64,000 nt of DNA from Aplysia californica (GCF_000002075.1 NW_004797380.1:188355-252354), one strand, 5' to 3'; shown: positions 32,775 through 47,500, counted from the first letter of the stretch. Notes: generated by a model from the sequence alone, not told the origin. A program made the numbers and translations.

Positions 32775-33075
32775 TCTTTTCTATCCTGGTATTAGGTACA
32801 AGCCATCAAGAAGGGCTCTCTACTTCTCTTTGTTCTGGGAGGTCCTCTCCACCTCAAGCCAGTTGTGCCCCATCCGTCTGAGATCCTCCTCTGGATCTCT
32901 TTCCCAGATGGATCTCAACCTTCCTTTCTTCCCCTCCCCTGGGGATTCCATCAGAGTGTGCCCCATCAACCACCACCTTCTTTTCATGATCTCATAATCT
33001 ATTGGTTGTTGTTTGGTCCTCCTCCATAAGACTACATTTCAGATGGTGTCCGGCCAGTGGATTTTCAGAGTCACA
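32775..33075 (-). mobile_element. LINE reverse-transcriptase C-terminal remnant
   Basis: The minus strand encodes, in one frame with two stops, NVVLWRRTKQQPIDYEI, MKRRWWLMGHTLMESP, KKGRLRSIWERDPEEDLRRM and GHNWLEVERTSQNKEK. This is the familiar 3' end of non-LTR retrotransposon ORF2 proteins (R.W.W.GHTLR ... GKR.RGRP..TWRRD ... W.E...AQ.R..W). Only the tail remains. Confidence 0.8.
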
Positions 33076-34515
33076 ACTGCTATGTTCAAGTTATCTTAGC
33101 TGTATTTTGTTAGATTCAATTGCAAAAATTATCAGTAATGGGTGCTTGAAAGTTCAACAGCAGATTTATGTTGTGTAAAAATGAGGCATCTACCCTTGGA
33201 AGTTTGAATTGACTAATGTTTACCATGGCATTTTATCATAGATGTTCCTCTTGAATGGTGAATGCATGTTGTTGTGTGATGAACCTTGTATAGTAACTGC
33301 AATAAATAAAATATAACTGAATGGCTAACGGTGAAAACAATTTGGTTTGACTTTGATTTCCTGAATGTATCTTTTAGAAAAAGTTGTTTGTGTATTAATA
33401 GTCTCAATGAATCTGATCAAGAATCAGTCAAATAATCACACAGATATTGACTACTGACATGTGACTAAACAGGTAAGAGATCTCTAGAAACCTCAATTAC
33501 ATTTATGGTATAGGTTTTTTGCAAAAGAAAAACTCAGGTCCCAGCCTTTTGTTTTAGTACTTTCGAATGCTTTATGAGAACCATAAACTTTACAATTGCA
33601 TTAGGATATTTTTATAGCGAGCATGATCTTGTTGAATCATTTATTTTATATATATAGATCTGACGGAAAGTAACATCCTACAGGCAAAAGACAGCAACTT
33701 TACTTTTACTTTGAGGCTTCCTAAATTCTGTCAGCCAAACTTTTCTGCTTTATGAGGATATAATCATAATTTTTTAAAACTTTTTTGTTTTGACTAATGC
33801 TTACTATAAAAAGTACTGGTTCTGATGACATAAAGTTATATATACAAGATTGTAGAGGATGCTGTAGGTAGGTTGTCAATCTATTTCTCAATGTCATACT
33901 TTTATCTTTTATTTTACTATTCTTAGCCCTAAATTACAATTACGTGTACATTTATTTGACTGATTTTACTGAAATCAGATAAACAAGCAAAAATTTGCAC
34001 TGTTTGTGGAATGAATATATCCATTATGGTGTTCTGGGCAATGGCCTCTGGCCATAATACACTTCAATCTCATTCGTAAGCAAGTTTTAAAAATCTTGAC
34101 AGAATAAGTTTGTCACTTTGGGACATCTACTGCAACTCTAAAATTATATGGTTCAAACTGTTAAAAAGTCTTTGGTCTGTCTTTTGAAGGGTAGCAGGTT
34201 AACACTTATCTTTATGCTGTTAATTGCTTCATGCTGCATGTTATGTATGTGAGCTTTTCCTGTGGACCAAAATCTGGGATTTGAATTTGGGTTGTGTTTT
34301 TTTCTCTGAAGTGACCCATTCTGAGTGTGGAATAGTGTTGAACTTAAATAGAAAAAGGAGACAGCCTGACAATTCAGAGCAAAGCATCTACTTTTTCATA
34401 AGGGAGTGTATACAGTCCCGGTAACCGGGAACAAAGTCACAAAGTATACAGACCCGGTAGGGGAACTCTTTTGTGATTTCGGAAAGTTTCAGCGCCCTCT
34501 TGGCTCAGGGTAGAT
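33076..34515. other. Unassigned intergenic stretch
   Basis: AT-rich, no exon seen. Near 34408-34465 a short tandem theme (gtatacagtcccggta, gtatacagacccggta) includes the palindrome cccggtaaccggg. Confidence 0.35.
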
Positions 34516-34532
34516 CACAGAATTCTACACTC

Positions 34533-34536
<4 letters not shown>

Positions 34537-34575
<39 letters not shown>

Positions 34576-34598
34576 TCCCTCTCCCTCTCTCTCTCTGT
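34537..34598. repeat. CT microsatellite
   Basis: (TC)n tract with a CCCTCT-type interruption near its 3' end. Confidence 0.95.
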
Positions 34599-34849
34599 AT
34601 CGCTCGCATTCTCTTTCAGAGTGGTTATCCGTACAATTGTGCGACAAAACAGAGTGGAAAATGCCATCAACTTCTCCACTCTTACATCTTTCCTATCCTT
34701 CCTCATTTCTGGTTTACACTATCCTTTTCAATGCCAAGTATAATGTATCATCAGTGAAGCAGAAACAAAAAAGGATAACAGCTTTTGAAAGGAAATGTTT
34801 AAGAATAGAGAACTCTTTAAAATATTGTGGAGACAGGAAATGAAGAAGT

Positions 34850-35130
34850 ACGAAGAAACACTACAGAAATGCCAACACTCCTCCAGAACATAATATAATA
34901 AAACTGAACCACTTTGGGCTTATCAAAAGCCACAATTCACCTGACAAACATACTCGGGAAGCAAAGGTAGAAGGCAAGAGAGAAAGGGGGATACCTAACA
35001 GAAGATGGGAACAGGACAAAGAAACCTTGCCTGGAACCAAAACAGATCAGGCAGGCAAAATGGCATAAAAGAGACAGTATTTCTTTGCAAAAAAAATATT
35101 CGAAAAGCGGCATCCAACAACTGGAAAAGC
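34850..35130 (+). mobile_element. Probable diverged LINE ORF2 C-terminal remnant
   Basis: The frame reads IKLNHFGLIKSHNSPDKHTR, then EAKVEGKRERGIPNRRWEQD, recalling the I..L..FGH ... EG.R.RGRP...W.D signature at the end of LINE ORF2 proteins. More decayed than the 32.8-kb fragment and in the opposite orientation. Confidence 0.5.
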
Positions 35131-35521
35131 TACGAAAGCAAAGAAATTGTACCATCATCCCAGATATGGACAAGTTTCTTTAGAACTAGATCTAGATCTA
35201 GATGTTGTTAGAATGCATGACAGAGAAAAGGAAAAGTCACAACCTGTCCCCCTTGTTTTATGCAAGAAAAATTCTGATATTATGCAAACTGAGCCCCAAA
35301 ATGTGAAATTATGCCATTCTGTTAATTTTAACAAAGAATAGTAAAGTAAAATAATCAGAAATTATGCAAAAAATGATCAAATTTTGCTAAATTATGCAGG
35401 ATGCCTAAAACCACGGGGACAGCATAACTCACATTTCTGCGAAACTAAATGCTGACGAAGTTGTGATATTCTTTTATTTTAGGTTTAAAAAAATCAATAA
35501 GTTGCTTGCTGATGAGTCAAA

Positions 35522-38500
35522 ATGGCTGACTACGAAGCACTTGACTTCCTTGAGCAGAGAGTCTCAAGTCTTGAAGCTTTAGTATTTGGACAGTCGGAAA
35601 AAGATGCTGATTATCCAAAGGTTTATAATATTTTTTATTAAATTCTCAACTGCAGAGGACCGGGTAGGATCGTAGTGCTTTCACTCAAGCCTTTGGTGCT
35701 ACTGATAAGCTGGCATTGCCTCTCTACTTCTAGATCTACATCTCCCCCCATTGATTATAAATTGATATGATGTTTTAAAGTTAAAGGTTTGATTGGCTAT
35801 CTCTCCATAGAGTAGAGGCCTATCGGCTCGCGCATCAAGAAGTGATCGTTTAGAAACAGAAGTAATCGTTGGTGGGGTCAAAACGAGTATCCCCAAATGG
35901 GACCACAATTGTACAGGAGTGCCCAAAATGTCATACCCAATTTCTCATACTCGTCCCTGATTTCATCTGTATTGAACTGAATTTATTTTAATTAACTCTG
36001 AAGTTAAAAGGCAAATAGTCTAGTAGGGATGACTTTCGTAACAAGCGATCACTATGAGACAGAGCAGAATTGAGGGCAAGGGGTAGGGGTAGATCTAGTG
36101 GTAGGGTTTGGGTTGGGATTAGGCCTCTTCTTTATTTTTATTGTGTTTGATGGGGTGGTCGCTCGTTACGGAAGTCCTTCCGTCTAGTAAGATGTCTTGT
36201 AAATACTACTAGATTTAGATCTAGATATATGTAGATCTAGATCTAGGTGCTGCTTAAAAATGCGAGTCCCGTTTGGGGATAATCTAGAAATCTAGTTTTG
36301 ACCCCACTGACGATTACGTCTGGTTCTAAACCATTACTTTTTTACGTGCGTGCCAATGGAGAGATATCAAGCCTAATTGCAAAACATAAAATTGTGGTCA
36401 AATTCAGAGGGACGTGTCCCCCTGAACCTACCCCCCCCCCCCCCCCCCCCCCCCCATTCATGTTTTTGTGAGGTCAGGGGGCTGAAGCTACTATACTATA
36501 GTCTATAGGCTGTCCTCTATAGTAGCAAATAAAATTTCTCCTCCCCACCCTAGTCCTAGGCCTGGAGGCTAGATGTAGTCCTTGTCGTCTATTAATTTAA
36601 TGTTTTGAGAAAGTGTATAAACACATTGATTGTAGCTGTATCCTTTACTTTGATTTGTGGCAATGAAGATGGAGAAAGTACATTCCTGTTATGAAAGGCC
36701 ATATTTGCCATCAGTTTTATTGCTTCCTTTTTGTGCAAGAAAACAATTCATCCAGTGGTGTGGGTTTCGAAGTTGTATTAGTAGTTCAATGAGTGAATTA
36801 TAAATAGTTTACCCCTGACCACCTGAAATAGTGAATGGTTACAATGAGCTGAACTTGAAGAATGTTGCAGTAGATGAAAGCAAGGGTGAAATGTTTGCTC
36901 AGAGAGTACAGCTACCACTTTTCCACTAAAAAGCGAAAACTCCGCTACCGTTGCTTTATCACTAGCTTTTCCGGCTACTTTCCTCCTTCCTGTACTGGAC
37001 CACTCCCGGTTGCAAATTGCGATACTTTTTTACCCGCGGAAAACACCGAACCGGGAGTGAGACGAAAACACAGCTTGCACATGTCCGCCTGTAGCTTCCT
37101 ACTTCCGTTCTGTGCCTGGCGCTGAAGTCTCACGTTGTTTATTGTGGAGGGACAGTGTCGATGGAGCACCGGGATGATGGCGCGCCTAGTTGTCCTTGAA
37201 AATGGCGGAAATTCAAGAGAAATTTAGGCAGAATGCAAAAATAAATGGAACTGGAGCTGAATTAAGAAAGAAGCAGACGGTGTACAACTTCAGCAGTTCA
37301 TTAGAAAATTGAACAAGCCAATGCTGCACGACTTTGCGTTTGGTGCAATAGAGAAATCTCGTACAGTGCCAAAGGTGTTGATTCCATAATCCAACACTGC
37401 TCTACATCATTGCACAAACACTGAATTTTTTGTCACCAAACTGGGTCAAATGCTTGAATGTCTTGGTTTTTTTTCAAATAGATACATTTTAATTCAGTAC
37501 CATATGGTTAACAAATCTGTACAACACTTTTCCCTTCCAAAAACACAGATGTTCTGAGAGCATACTTCTGGATCTCTCTAGTTTACTCTGGCCTTCGTAG
37601 AGCGTGCTTACACCTTAGCGTGAATTTCCTCCTTTTTTGAAATTCCTGAGTGGCAGCTATGAGATAGGTTCAAATTCGAATTTGCGTTCAACAAGTTTAG
37701 ATACAAAATGTAACAAAATATAAGGAAAAACAGGATAAGGGTTGTGCCCCACAACAATGTCCTTCAGGATGTCACTGTTTACACTTAACAAGGATGCAGG
37801 AACAACATAAAGCTTAGTTTTGAAATAACCAATTGGTCAATAATGCTTGTAGTACATCAATTTTGATTTGAACAAAGGAAGGAATGGGAACATCACAATT
37901 TTGATTACTTCAGTTTTGAAGGCTTCATTTGTGACTGTCACAGTGCATGACACAAACGTAGGCCTACTCTGATACAAATATATAATAAATTAGAGATCTG
38001 ACCAAATATAGTTCAATGTATATAATCTAGTTGAATGGAATGGAGAATAGAATAGAGTCATACAAAAGGCACACATATCAATATATATACTCTCAGAGAT
38101 ACCCCCCTCAACCAGCCACGTCTGCTCCATGTGTGGCAGGGATTGTCACTCCCGCATCACCCTCATGAGCCACCAACAATCGTCCTTCAGCAGTAACACC
38201 ATGAACTCTTAGGGTACTATTATATCCATGGTCGATGATCAACCAAAGATGGCGTACCTCTACCACAGAATACTCTCTAGGAGTTTCTGACAGAAACGTT
38301 TGAAATTCCGTTCATAGGAACACAAGTCAAATGACTTTAAGAGTGCAATGAATAGGTAGCGTAAACACAGCCTCACGGGCATTCGTGGCCTTCCGAGCCC
38401 ATGGTTTCGGTGAAATCGAGGTAATTCAGATTGCTGTTACTTCGCTCTTTCGCTATCAAACACCAAATGCTGTACACATTGTAAAAGTTCAGCTTTTCCT

Positions 38501-41500
38501 CGTTACAATAGTGTAAGTTGTTTATATGTCCGATTATTAGGAGCTGAAGAATTGCCGTGGAAAGCGAAGCCCCTCACGGTCTAAATGTGTGGTTGGCCGG
38601 TTAAAAAATTAACACGCATGCATCCAATGCTTTGCGGAAAGATTGATTATTAAATACCGTCTTTTCATGGGCAGAGAACTGTAGAGCTTTGAAAGGGCAT
38701 TCCCGTGGTATATTTTTTACCTCGTTTAAATAGAAAGCCTTTAAAAATACCTTCAAACTTTTCAATGATCATATTTTTTACACGAAATATGTAAAATACC
38801 GGCTAAAAAAATACCATTAGAAAGATCAGTTCGTTTTCTATTAAAATAAAATAATCGGCTTAGAAATATTTTTCATCAATTCTTCCGCGAAGCTCGGAAA
38901 GCATGAGACCCCCACGCAGGGAGCGCTCGGTGCACTAGTAGAGAGCCGACGCGCTCGCCACAGGGGCCGGTGCGACGCCGGCCGGGTCAACGCTCAGTGT
39001 TTTTGTCGAAATAACGACAGGTCATCGTGTTTGCGGCGATAAAATACTGATTTGCAATGATCTCAATCTTGAAAAAAATTAGGCTCCATATCTATATTAT
39101 TGTGATTGTACTCTATTAATGTGGAGATGTTTGATGCACTTGGTACTCTTTTCCTGTCTGTCAAACTTGGGGTTGCAGCCTGTTAGTAACTTAAACAAAT
39201 TTGATCATATTTAAAACAGCTACCATTTTCTTAAAAATCGTCTGAGAGGTTAAAAAATGGTATCAAAATTCTCTGGAGATATAGGCCTTTCATATGGAAC
39301 AGATAAATTTGACATACATCTACTTTAAAAATTTAGTTTGTGGTACCTACAACAAGGTTATATGCTTTTTTATTTGAATGACTCCTTCAAAATGAACTCT
39401 TTGTGATGTACACTGCCTGAGCTTGCAAGCTGCCTCGTTTTGTAAAAAAAAAAAAGGGTTTTTTTTTCACTTTTCTCAGAAGTTATCTTGATTTATAAAA
39501 TATTTCACTTTTGCTTCTCAAATTTGTTCTATATATTAGCATGTTTTGATTCCCAGCTTAATGATTGCTTTCTTTGCATTTTTCATGGAAGACTATAAAT
39601 ACGTGTGACAAAAGTGAGTGTACTCTCCCTCCCCCTACATGTAATCACACCATACCCAAATTGCAGAGCCACCAGGTTTGAGCGGGTGGATATATTGACA
39701 GGTTGTAGTGAGATATGTGATGGATGTGTGGCTCACAGTAAAGACAGACTGGATACTTCACCGAAGGTCAAATTGGCGGAGTTCAGTGTTACTTAGTCCA
39801 GCCATGCAATGATCTCTCTGCTAGCAAGATCATCATCATATTCTAAGCTTAAGTGCTAATATGTCCAGTGAAACCACATAACAAAAAGATTGACATTTCT
39901 GCTCTGCTTTAATGCAAATGAGAGTGTACCTTTACAATTACACCCTTCAAAATGTAAGTTTTAAAACCTGCCACAAGCTTTATTTTAACTGTTGCAGAAG
40001 AACGTCTTGAGTGTATAATCTTTGTGACTATTTTTGAAAGATTTTAGCATAGCAAGTGGCATGGCTCAGTATGAAATGAAGTAGGTTTGGAAGATATGCT
40101 CATGTATGATGGTCCCTGCCGCCTAAACGCATGCTATTCACTCCGTTCAAACCCACGCTTTCATCATGTAACGGGTTTTTTACTATATAATTTAGATGTA
40201 CAAACGCACGGTTACTCCCTCAAAGCGCTCGCTCCAATCCGTGAAACATGGCGACATGTAAAGCTTGAAAATGGGAAATTTTCACTCCAACCTGCTCAGC
40301 TTACATAGGACAAGCCTAGATATTTGGTAAAACTGTCCCTCACGTCGAACAAAGAGTGATGGACAGCGTTTTTACACCCAACTTTCCACAGACAGTACGT
40401 AGGTCTAGGACTGGTCGGTGAAATGTTGGGGGGTGGTGTTGGGTAACAAAATGTTTTTTGATTGGTCACTGGAAATGCATCTTTGAGAGATGGTTTCTGA
40501 CTGGTGTTTGGGTGACTGCATGTAATGTTTAGTTAGACCTAGGCCTATGACTATGATGCGCAACACGCGTGAATGCTGTAAAACACTTGATAAGCCTCTA
40601 TAGGATTAAAGATTAGTCAAGTAAGTTTAATCAGCTGCTCGCTAAGAACTTATAACGTACTTGTTCAATGAATCACAAGAGAAATGTTTCTCTGAATGTA
40701 GAGATCTATGATTCTAATGTCGTCAATAAATTTACGGTCGGGGGTGGTCGCTTGGAAAGCCACATGGCTATCACCAACAGTTTCCTCTTAAAAAGCTGTC
40801 TGTCCCCAACATTTTATGGTGCATATCATTACATTGAGTCTGTCTTTCTCTCTGTGTACTCTTATCTTTACATTTTTAAGCTGAAAAGCGTAAATATGAT
40901 TGTCGAATTGTGCTTTATCCTTATCCATGAAATCTGTTGTGATCTTCCTATGTTAGTTTTAAGGTAGATGTTTACGAAGCGTGCCACTTCTTCACAGTGC
41001 TGTATAATTTTGTTTTTCCCTAGACCAAGGTGTTTTTGCTCTTTTTTTTTGTGGATGTATCATATTCTGTGTTAATTGCATTCCATAATATATTTCTTTT
41101 TTTATCCTGCACTTAGTTTCGAATGAAAAAGTAGGAAATGAATTGTCTTCAAATATTGGAAATATTTTTGTAAACCGCTGATAGTAAGATTAAGAAGTGG
41201 AATGCACTCCCTGTCTCACAAAGGCATGGTGGCTGCATGATTTGCTGATGAACAGATACTTATTCAAAGATTGGCTTGTGCTTCCACAGTTTGTTTTTAT
41301 GTCATGTAGTTGCCCTTCAGTTTTTTTAGTCAAAATATTTGATCTTGACATTTGACACAAAATGTGTATTTTTATTTTTTGAACAAAAAATCATTTTAAG
41401 AGCTGTTATGGTATAAGTATAATATCGTGCAGAAGTGTGCAGAAATAGATAAAAAATTTAGAGGCTTAATGGAAGCTGATGCCTCTCCCTGAAAAGTGTA

Positions 41501-44500
41501 AGATCTTTGAAAGCTGGTTTACATGCATACAAGCATAATTTAGACGTTCCTTTGTCTCCTTTAACTTTGTACTCATTCACTCTAATCTAATGGTAAGTGA
41601 TAACACTTCCTAAGCATGGTATAAAATATATAAAATTAAATTTTTATTTTTTGTGAACTTAGGAGAATTGCTATAGCCTATGCACTGTTTTGTTGCTTTT
41701 GCCTTTCCCTGTCATCCCTTTCTCAATAACTTCAGTGTTTATGGATGTACTTTTTTATTTCAATAATTTCATTTTTGTTGTTGCATGGAGTTTATTGATT
41801 TGAAAGCATCCTCACTTTCATTCATTTCAGAATTCAAAGCAGAAACAACAGGTGAGGTATTTTTGTGGTGTCTGCGTTGTACTCGAAGTTGACATTTAAC
41901 TATTTATTGCATCGTATCATAGTCTTGTGTTATGTGATCAAGTTCTAAAATATGGAGAGAAAAAAAAAAGACTGAGATGAACCCAGCAGTTGACTTATCA
42001 GGGAATACTAATCAATGAATGGCAATTCTAGTGACGACTGCATTGAGTATCTCCCTGTTAATTTGAGCACCTAGATTTAATTTCCTGCATTTTCAAATAA
42101 TATTGTATGCAGTTGCTGTATTGAGGAATACTTTTTCTTGAAGTTCGAAAGAATTCTTTGATTGCTTTAGGTTGGGAAAGAACTAGTTTTTGTTCTTCTG
42201 CTTAGCTTTTCAATAGTTTTCTTGAAATGTGGAAGGATTTTTGGAACTTCTTTAGATTGGGAAGGACTGGTTGTTGTTTTTTTTGTTCTTCTGCTTAGCT
42301 TTTCAATGGTTAAGCCTATGTCCTATTGTGATATAATTCTTTGTGCAATGCTTCAGCCACTTGTACGTATCTGTGCCCATTGTTATCTTAATTCTGTACT
42401 CCTAGCTTGGGATTCCATGAATGAGCATGGCATGCCTTTATGTCAACTGTGAAATGTTTCATTATTTTCTTGTGCTTTATTGTCTTGTCCTTTGCTGTGC
42501 CATATCTCAGAAGGTACTACCAAATACTTACGTCCATCTTTACCCTTTTCATATAGATTATTGACAGTCTTTTGGAAGTTCAAGCAAAAATTAACACATC
42601 CCTGGCTGGAAAGAAGAAAGCTGCACAACTGTATGAAAAATGTAAGTTGCTTTTTTTTCTGACTTTGATGAAAATTTCAGATAATTTGTTCTCATGCTCA
42701 AAATTCTGGACTTAGTCATAGTTATTTATTTTCTTGTTCCTTTTTTCTTCACAAACTTTATTTTAAAAAGTGTATCTCTTAACCACTGCTAATTTGTATT
42801 TTGCACCATTAGTCCATTGCTTCCAGCAGTCTTTGTATTTCCTATGAATAAATGACAGAACAAAATATTAGGTTTTAGTCGTTAAAAAAAAATAAAATAA
42901 CAGTTGTGAAACCAGCAGTACTTCCAAGTAGAAAACCTTATTTAGAGCATATAGCTTTAAGCCAATAAAGCTGGGTTTTTTTTGTCATTTTCACCTTTTT
43001 TTGGGGGGGGGGGAAGGAAGGGGAAGTGAGTGAGCACTCTGCTACTTTATGAATCTCAATGCTATAGCATGTGATACATTAGAAACAGAACTATTGCCAT
43101 ACCAAAATGAACCCTACCGACTTAACGATCCTTGTATCTGTCAAGAGAAGTGAGGACCTCTCTGAAAAGCTAGGGAAGAATTTAGAGAAACAAGATCAAC
43201 TAGGTCAGTAATGTTTTCAAATTGCTATTATCATGAGCATGATTCCTTGTTCCAGTGCCTGATTTGAAGAAATACCTGGATCATCGATACACAGATGAAA
43301 TGATGTTATCTGATGATGCAAGGGAAGAGACTATCCTTTCAGGTCAGATTTTTGGTACTGCTGTCCATTTATCTTGTAACAATCTTGCATTTAACTTTTT
43401 TAAAAATTTCGATATGGGTGTTTTTACGCCCCTATCCACACAATTATATAAATAATAATCATAAGAAATAATAAGTCACACTTTTATTTATCCCGGAATA
43501 GCACTTTGGTTTACAACGGCGAAAAAAAACATACATAAATACATAATTATAAATGTGTAACATTCATAAATACATGAATAAATACATACATAAATACACA
43601 ATATTACACAAATACACAACAGTTTACAACCATGCCACTGTCGGTCGCCACTGTGCAGCGCCCTGTATTTTGAACTAGGGTTGTCGTGTCTTGCTCAAGG
43701 ACACACCCCAGTGACCACCCATCTGATCCCCATGTCACCAACACTTGCTTGACATTACTTGAGTCTAAACTGAAACTCACTACTCACTTACCCACTGGAG
43801 CCCCCAGTTTAGGTTGCGGGCTTCAACACTGCCTGTCAGGGCCAACCCGAGCAGAAAGGGATACAAAATCTCAACAGAAAGACCGAGATACCTAATAAAA
43901 ATCCTCCCCACCCGGGTATCGAACTTTGGTGTCTTGCGTTCAATGGTGAAGTACCTAACCACAATACCACAAATGCAGGTGGAAATTGTAAAAAATCTAT
44001 TTATATTCTTCACTGTTTACTTTTTGTAGTTTTCTAGTTACTAACATAATTTATATACCTACTTGTGTCAGAAACAAATGAATACAAACTGCAGCCTAGC
44101 ACAGAGATCTATTCTTATTTTTTAAAATTATATATATTGCAGTGCTATTTTTATGAACAGTTTGATTTTGACCTTGGAAAGGTTTTGAAGCTTGCTACTT
44201 TTCTAGGTCTATTGAAATGAATGCTGCCTCTGTATGAATGAGTTTTTAAATCAAATTATGACTAATGAACTAGGAGGAAATATAAGCTAAGAATACTGTG
44301 AAGCGCTGACTGAGCAAATTAAAAGTTCCTTTTATCTGTGTTATTTTAGCTTTAATTATTATTTATAATTTATGCTCCACAGAATCTGAATTTTTAGAGA
44401 AGCAAGCTGCTCTTTACCAGAAACTCTCAGAAAAACAGCAACATGTGAACAGTGAACACGTTCAAGGTGAGGTGTTCACAAATCTGCTTTTTTAAAACCG

Positions 44501-47500
44501 TCACTAAGAATTGCAACTTTCAACTTTTTGACCAAATGCCTTTCTCCATATAGATCTAGGTCTTATAGTTTCATTGTTAAAAGACGTTATGGTTGTTCTG
44601 TCCTTTGGACTTAATATTAACCCTCTTTTCATCTTCAAGGGATCCAACTTTCAATCAAATCCTTTTCATGGTCTAGCATGTACATAATGAAACCCACACA
44701 TAGCAAGCATATTTTCAGGTCCCAAATTTTTTTCTTGGACATGTATTTCTTTGTATTAAAAAAATGTATGTTGTGAAATTCATACATAACGAAAAGATTT
44801 CTACATCCCACCAATTTTGCTATGTGCACACTAATTTTATTCATCCATTTTAGTTTGAGATTGGAAACACATTTTTAGAACATGAGTGAACAAAAATGTA
44901 TTTACATTGTTCATGAATAATGCTTTTGAAAATAAATTTCATCATTATGATGATAAATATCGAGTTTGGAAGGATGGCCCAGGACAGAGATAAATGGAAG
45001 GAGCTTGTATGTAGCCTATCCTGCCAGGGGATGATGATGATGATAAATGTATAGACCTTTTCCTTGTTCCTTTTGACAGGTGACTAAATTGGTCATTGGT
45101 TGGATGTTAAGTATTGAAAACAATGGAGACAGAAAAGAAAAAGCAGGGCACATGCACTTTTTAAACATCAGTGCAATAAAAATATGTATCACAACGTGGT
45201 GGAATCCGGACACTTGTCAATTTTTGGGCATGTGGAGTTATTGGTTTCATCTAAAAGCTTCTTCATTTGTCTTGCTATTGTGGCAAAAAATATCCATCCA
45301 TCTTGAATAGAAGTCTAGATATTTGCGATTGAAGGAGATGGGAGTGGCCTGGTTTCAGAGGTAAAATTAGCAAGAAAATGGTGGCCAAAGTTTGATGGCT
45401 CGCAAAGTTTGAGAGTGCTTGGGAACTGTTAATTTACTTTTTTGTGTCTCTTACTCTTTATCTCGGGCAAGCCACTCTCAGTGGCTCGCGGTCAGAACCT
45501 CTGTGCCAGTGAGCCAAGCGGCTCAGGCGCATTCCTTTACAACGACTTAGGCATCAAATTACTTTTTGGCAATTGCCAAAAAGAGGTCTGTTTTATCAGG
45601 AGTTCATTCATTACATGAAGAATTATCGAAATGGGTTTACTTGTTTTGATTTGATGACCAATTTAGTGACAAATATGTCAGTTTTAGATTTCGTATCAAA
45701 GTAGGGCCCCGGCATAGAGTTAATCAACATTTTTCAGTAAAATCCACACAGAATTGTGTTTTTACACAAACATGAAAGTTGTTGAGCCCCCCCAAAAAAA
45801 TTCAATAAAAATTGCAAGACGCGCAGAAAAATGTTGGTTTCTTTGATATTATTAGAATGTGACGAGTGCCGGATTTCACCGATGTCTCACGTAGGACTTG
45901 TTTCATACACTGCGGTTCACTTCTTTCACACATTGCAATACAATTTGACATTCATACACTTTTGTTGTGTTCTGCTGTGCAGAATCCACTTCATTGAGGG
46001 TTAGTATGTCTCCCTGACAGATACATCACAGTATCTACTTGTCCAAAATCCAACAGCACTCTTTGTGGTTTGGCAGGGTTTTGGGGGGGGGGGGGGGGGG
46101 CAGAGTCAACATACTTTTTGACAAGTGAGCTGGAAAATTAGGTGTTTTGCATTCAGGGGTCTTTAGTACTAAGTTTAACTACTTTTGATGTCATTTATAG
46201 GGGCTATGACTGAATGTAAAAGTGTGATATTTTCCTCTTCCTCTTCAACTGCTTCTCCTTGTGGACATGGCATCCTTGACCACCTCCTGGACATGTTCTC
46301 TGTTCAGGAATATTTTCTCAAGCAGGTGCCAAAAGTGTTTCAGCTTTTGATTGTTACTGTTTTCCACCAGGTTTCTTTCCCATCCTGCTTTTCATGTACC
46401 GGTATCAGCTAACATGATGCTCAGCCCCAAGAGCTGTGAATGTCCTTCAGTTGCTGCTCATTTCAAAATCAAAGACTTAAAAAAAACAGCTTTAGCCACT
46501 GCCCCTGCTCATTGTTCATTCCACGCAACCTTTTAGTGCTGCTCAAAACGCAAGCCTTGATATTTTCAGTTTTTGTTCGTATTGCATGCCAATGCTATAA
46601 AATAAATATTATACCTTTGATATTTGTTCAAATCCGAGTTCTTCTAGCGGGTTGTACTCTCCAATTACGTTACAAAGTAGCATATGTAAAGTGTCTTTGA
46701 GGCCGTTAGACCGTAGAGATATTTTTTAATTTGGTTTCTGTGGCCTGAAGTGAAACAAAATAATATTGGATCACTCTTTGGACTCGACTCTAATACTTCA
46801 GGAGTTTATTTCTTCAGTAGATGTTGATGCTCAATTCACCCCTCTATACAAATTGATGTGAAGTTTCTTTCTCACGATATAAAATTCTAACTCTGTTCTG
46901 CTAAAAACCACCTGGCTCTTGATCATGAATTTGGCATACAAAGCAAATAAAATTGTCCATTGGAATCAGTTGTGTTCTTTTCAACATAGAAGTATTCATG
47001 TAAACCTAAGCTTGTTGTTCATTGTCAAGGCTTTTTATGCTTCAAGCTCTTGTTTCCGTTATGATTCATTTGCAGCAGCAAACATCTGAATGTACGAAGT
47101 GAGTAATTATTCATCAAGATATATTTCGTTCTCATTCCACAGCCGTGCCAAAGTATACAGAAAATCTGCAGACGTTGAGCCAAGTTCAAATCGACCAGCA
47201 GGTAAACTCTCTTAAATATTTCTGTGATGCTTTATAAACTTTTCCCTTTTCTTGTAGTGCAGTTTGAGGTGATTTTTCACATGTCAGCTGTTTTTAAGTG
47301 TTAAGCTGACAAGACAGTCCGCTGTATTGGTGACTGTATAGTCGGACCTGTCCAAGACACCTGCCGGTGGTCAAGGGAAAAGTGGTCCTCTTAGACGGGT
47401 GGTCCTCTTTGACAGTGTCATTGAAATGAAGTCAAGACACAAGGTCGGGGGGAGGGAGGGATGAGTGGAAAGTGGCTGTTTGTGCAGGTGATTGTCTTGG

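Noticed and set aside
34515-34706. ERERER-rich frame
   Set aside because: Translation of the CT microsatellite.
43150-43206. Possible extra DCTN3 exon (RSEDLSEKLGKNLEKQDQL)
   Set aside because: It has an AG and a GT, but joining it in the required phase gives an immediate stop, and human p24 has no counterpart between the flanking exons.
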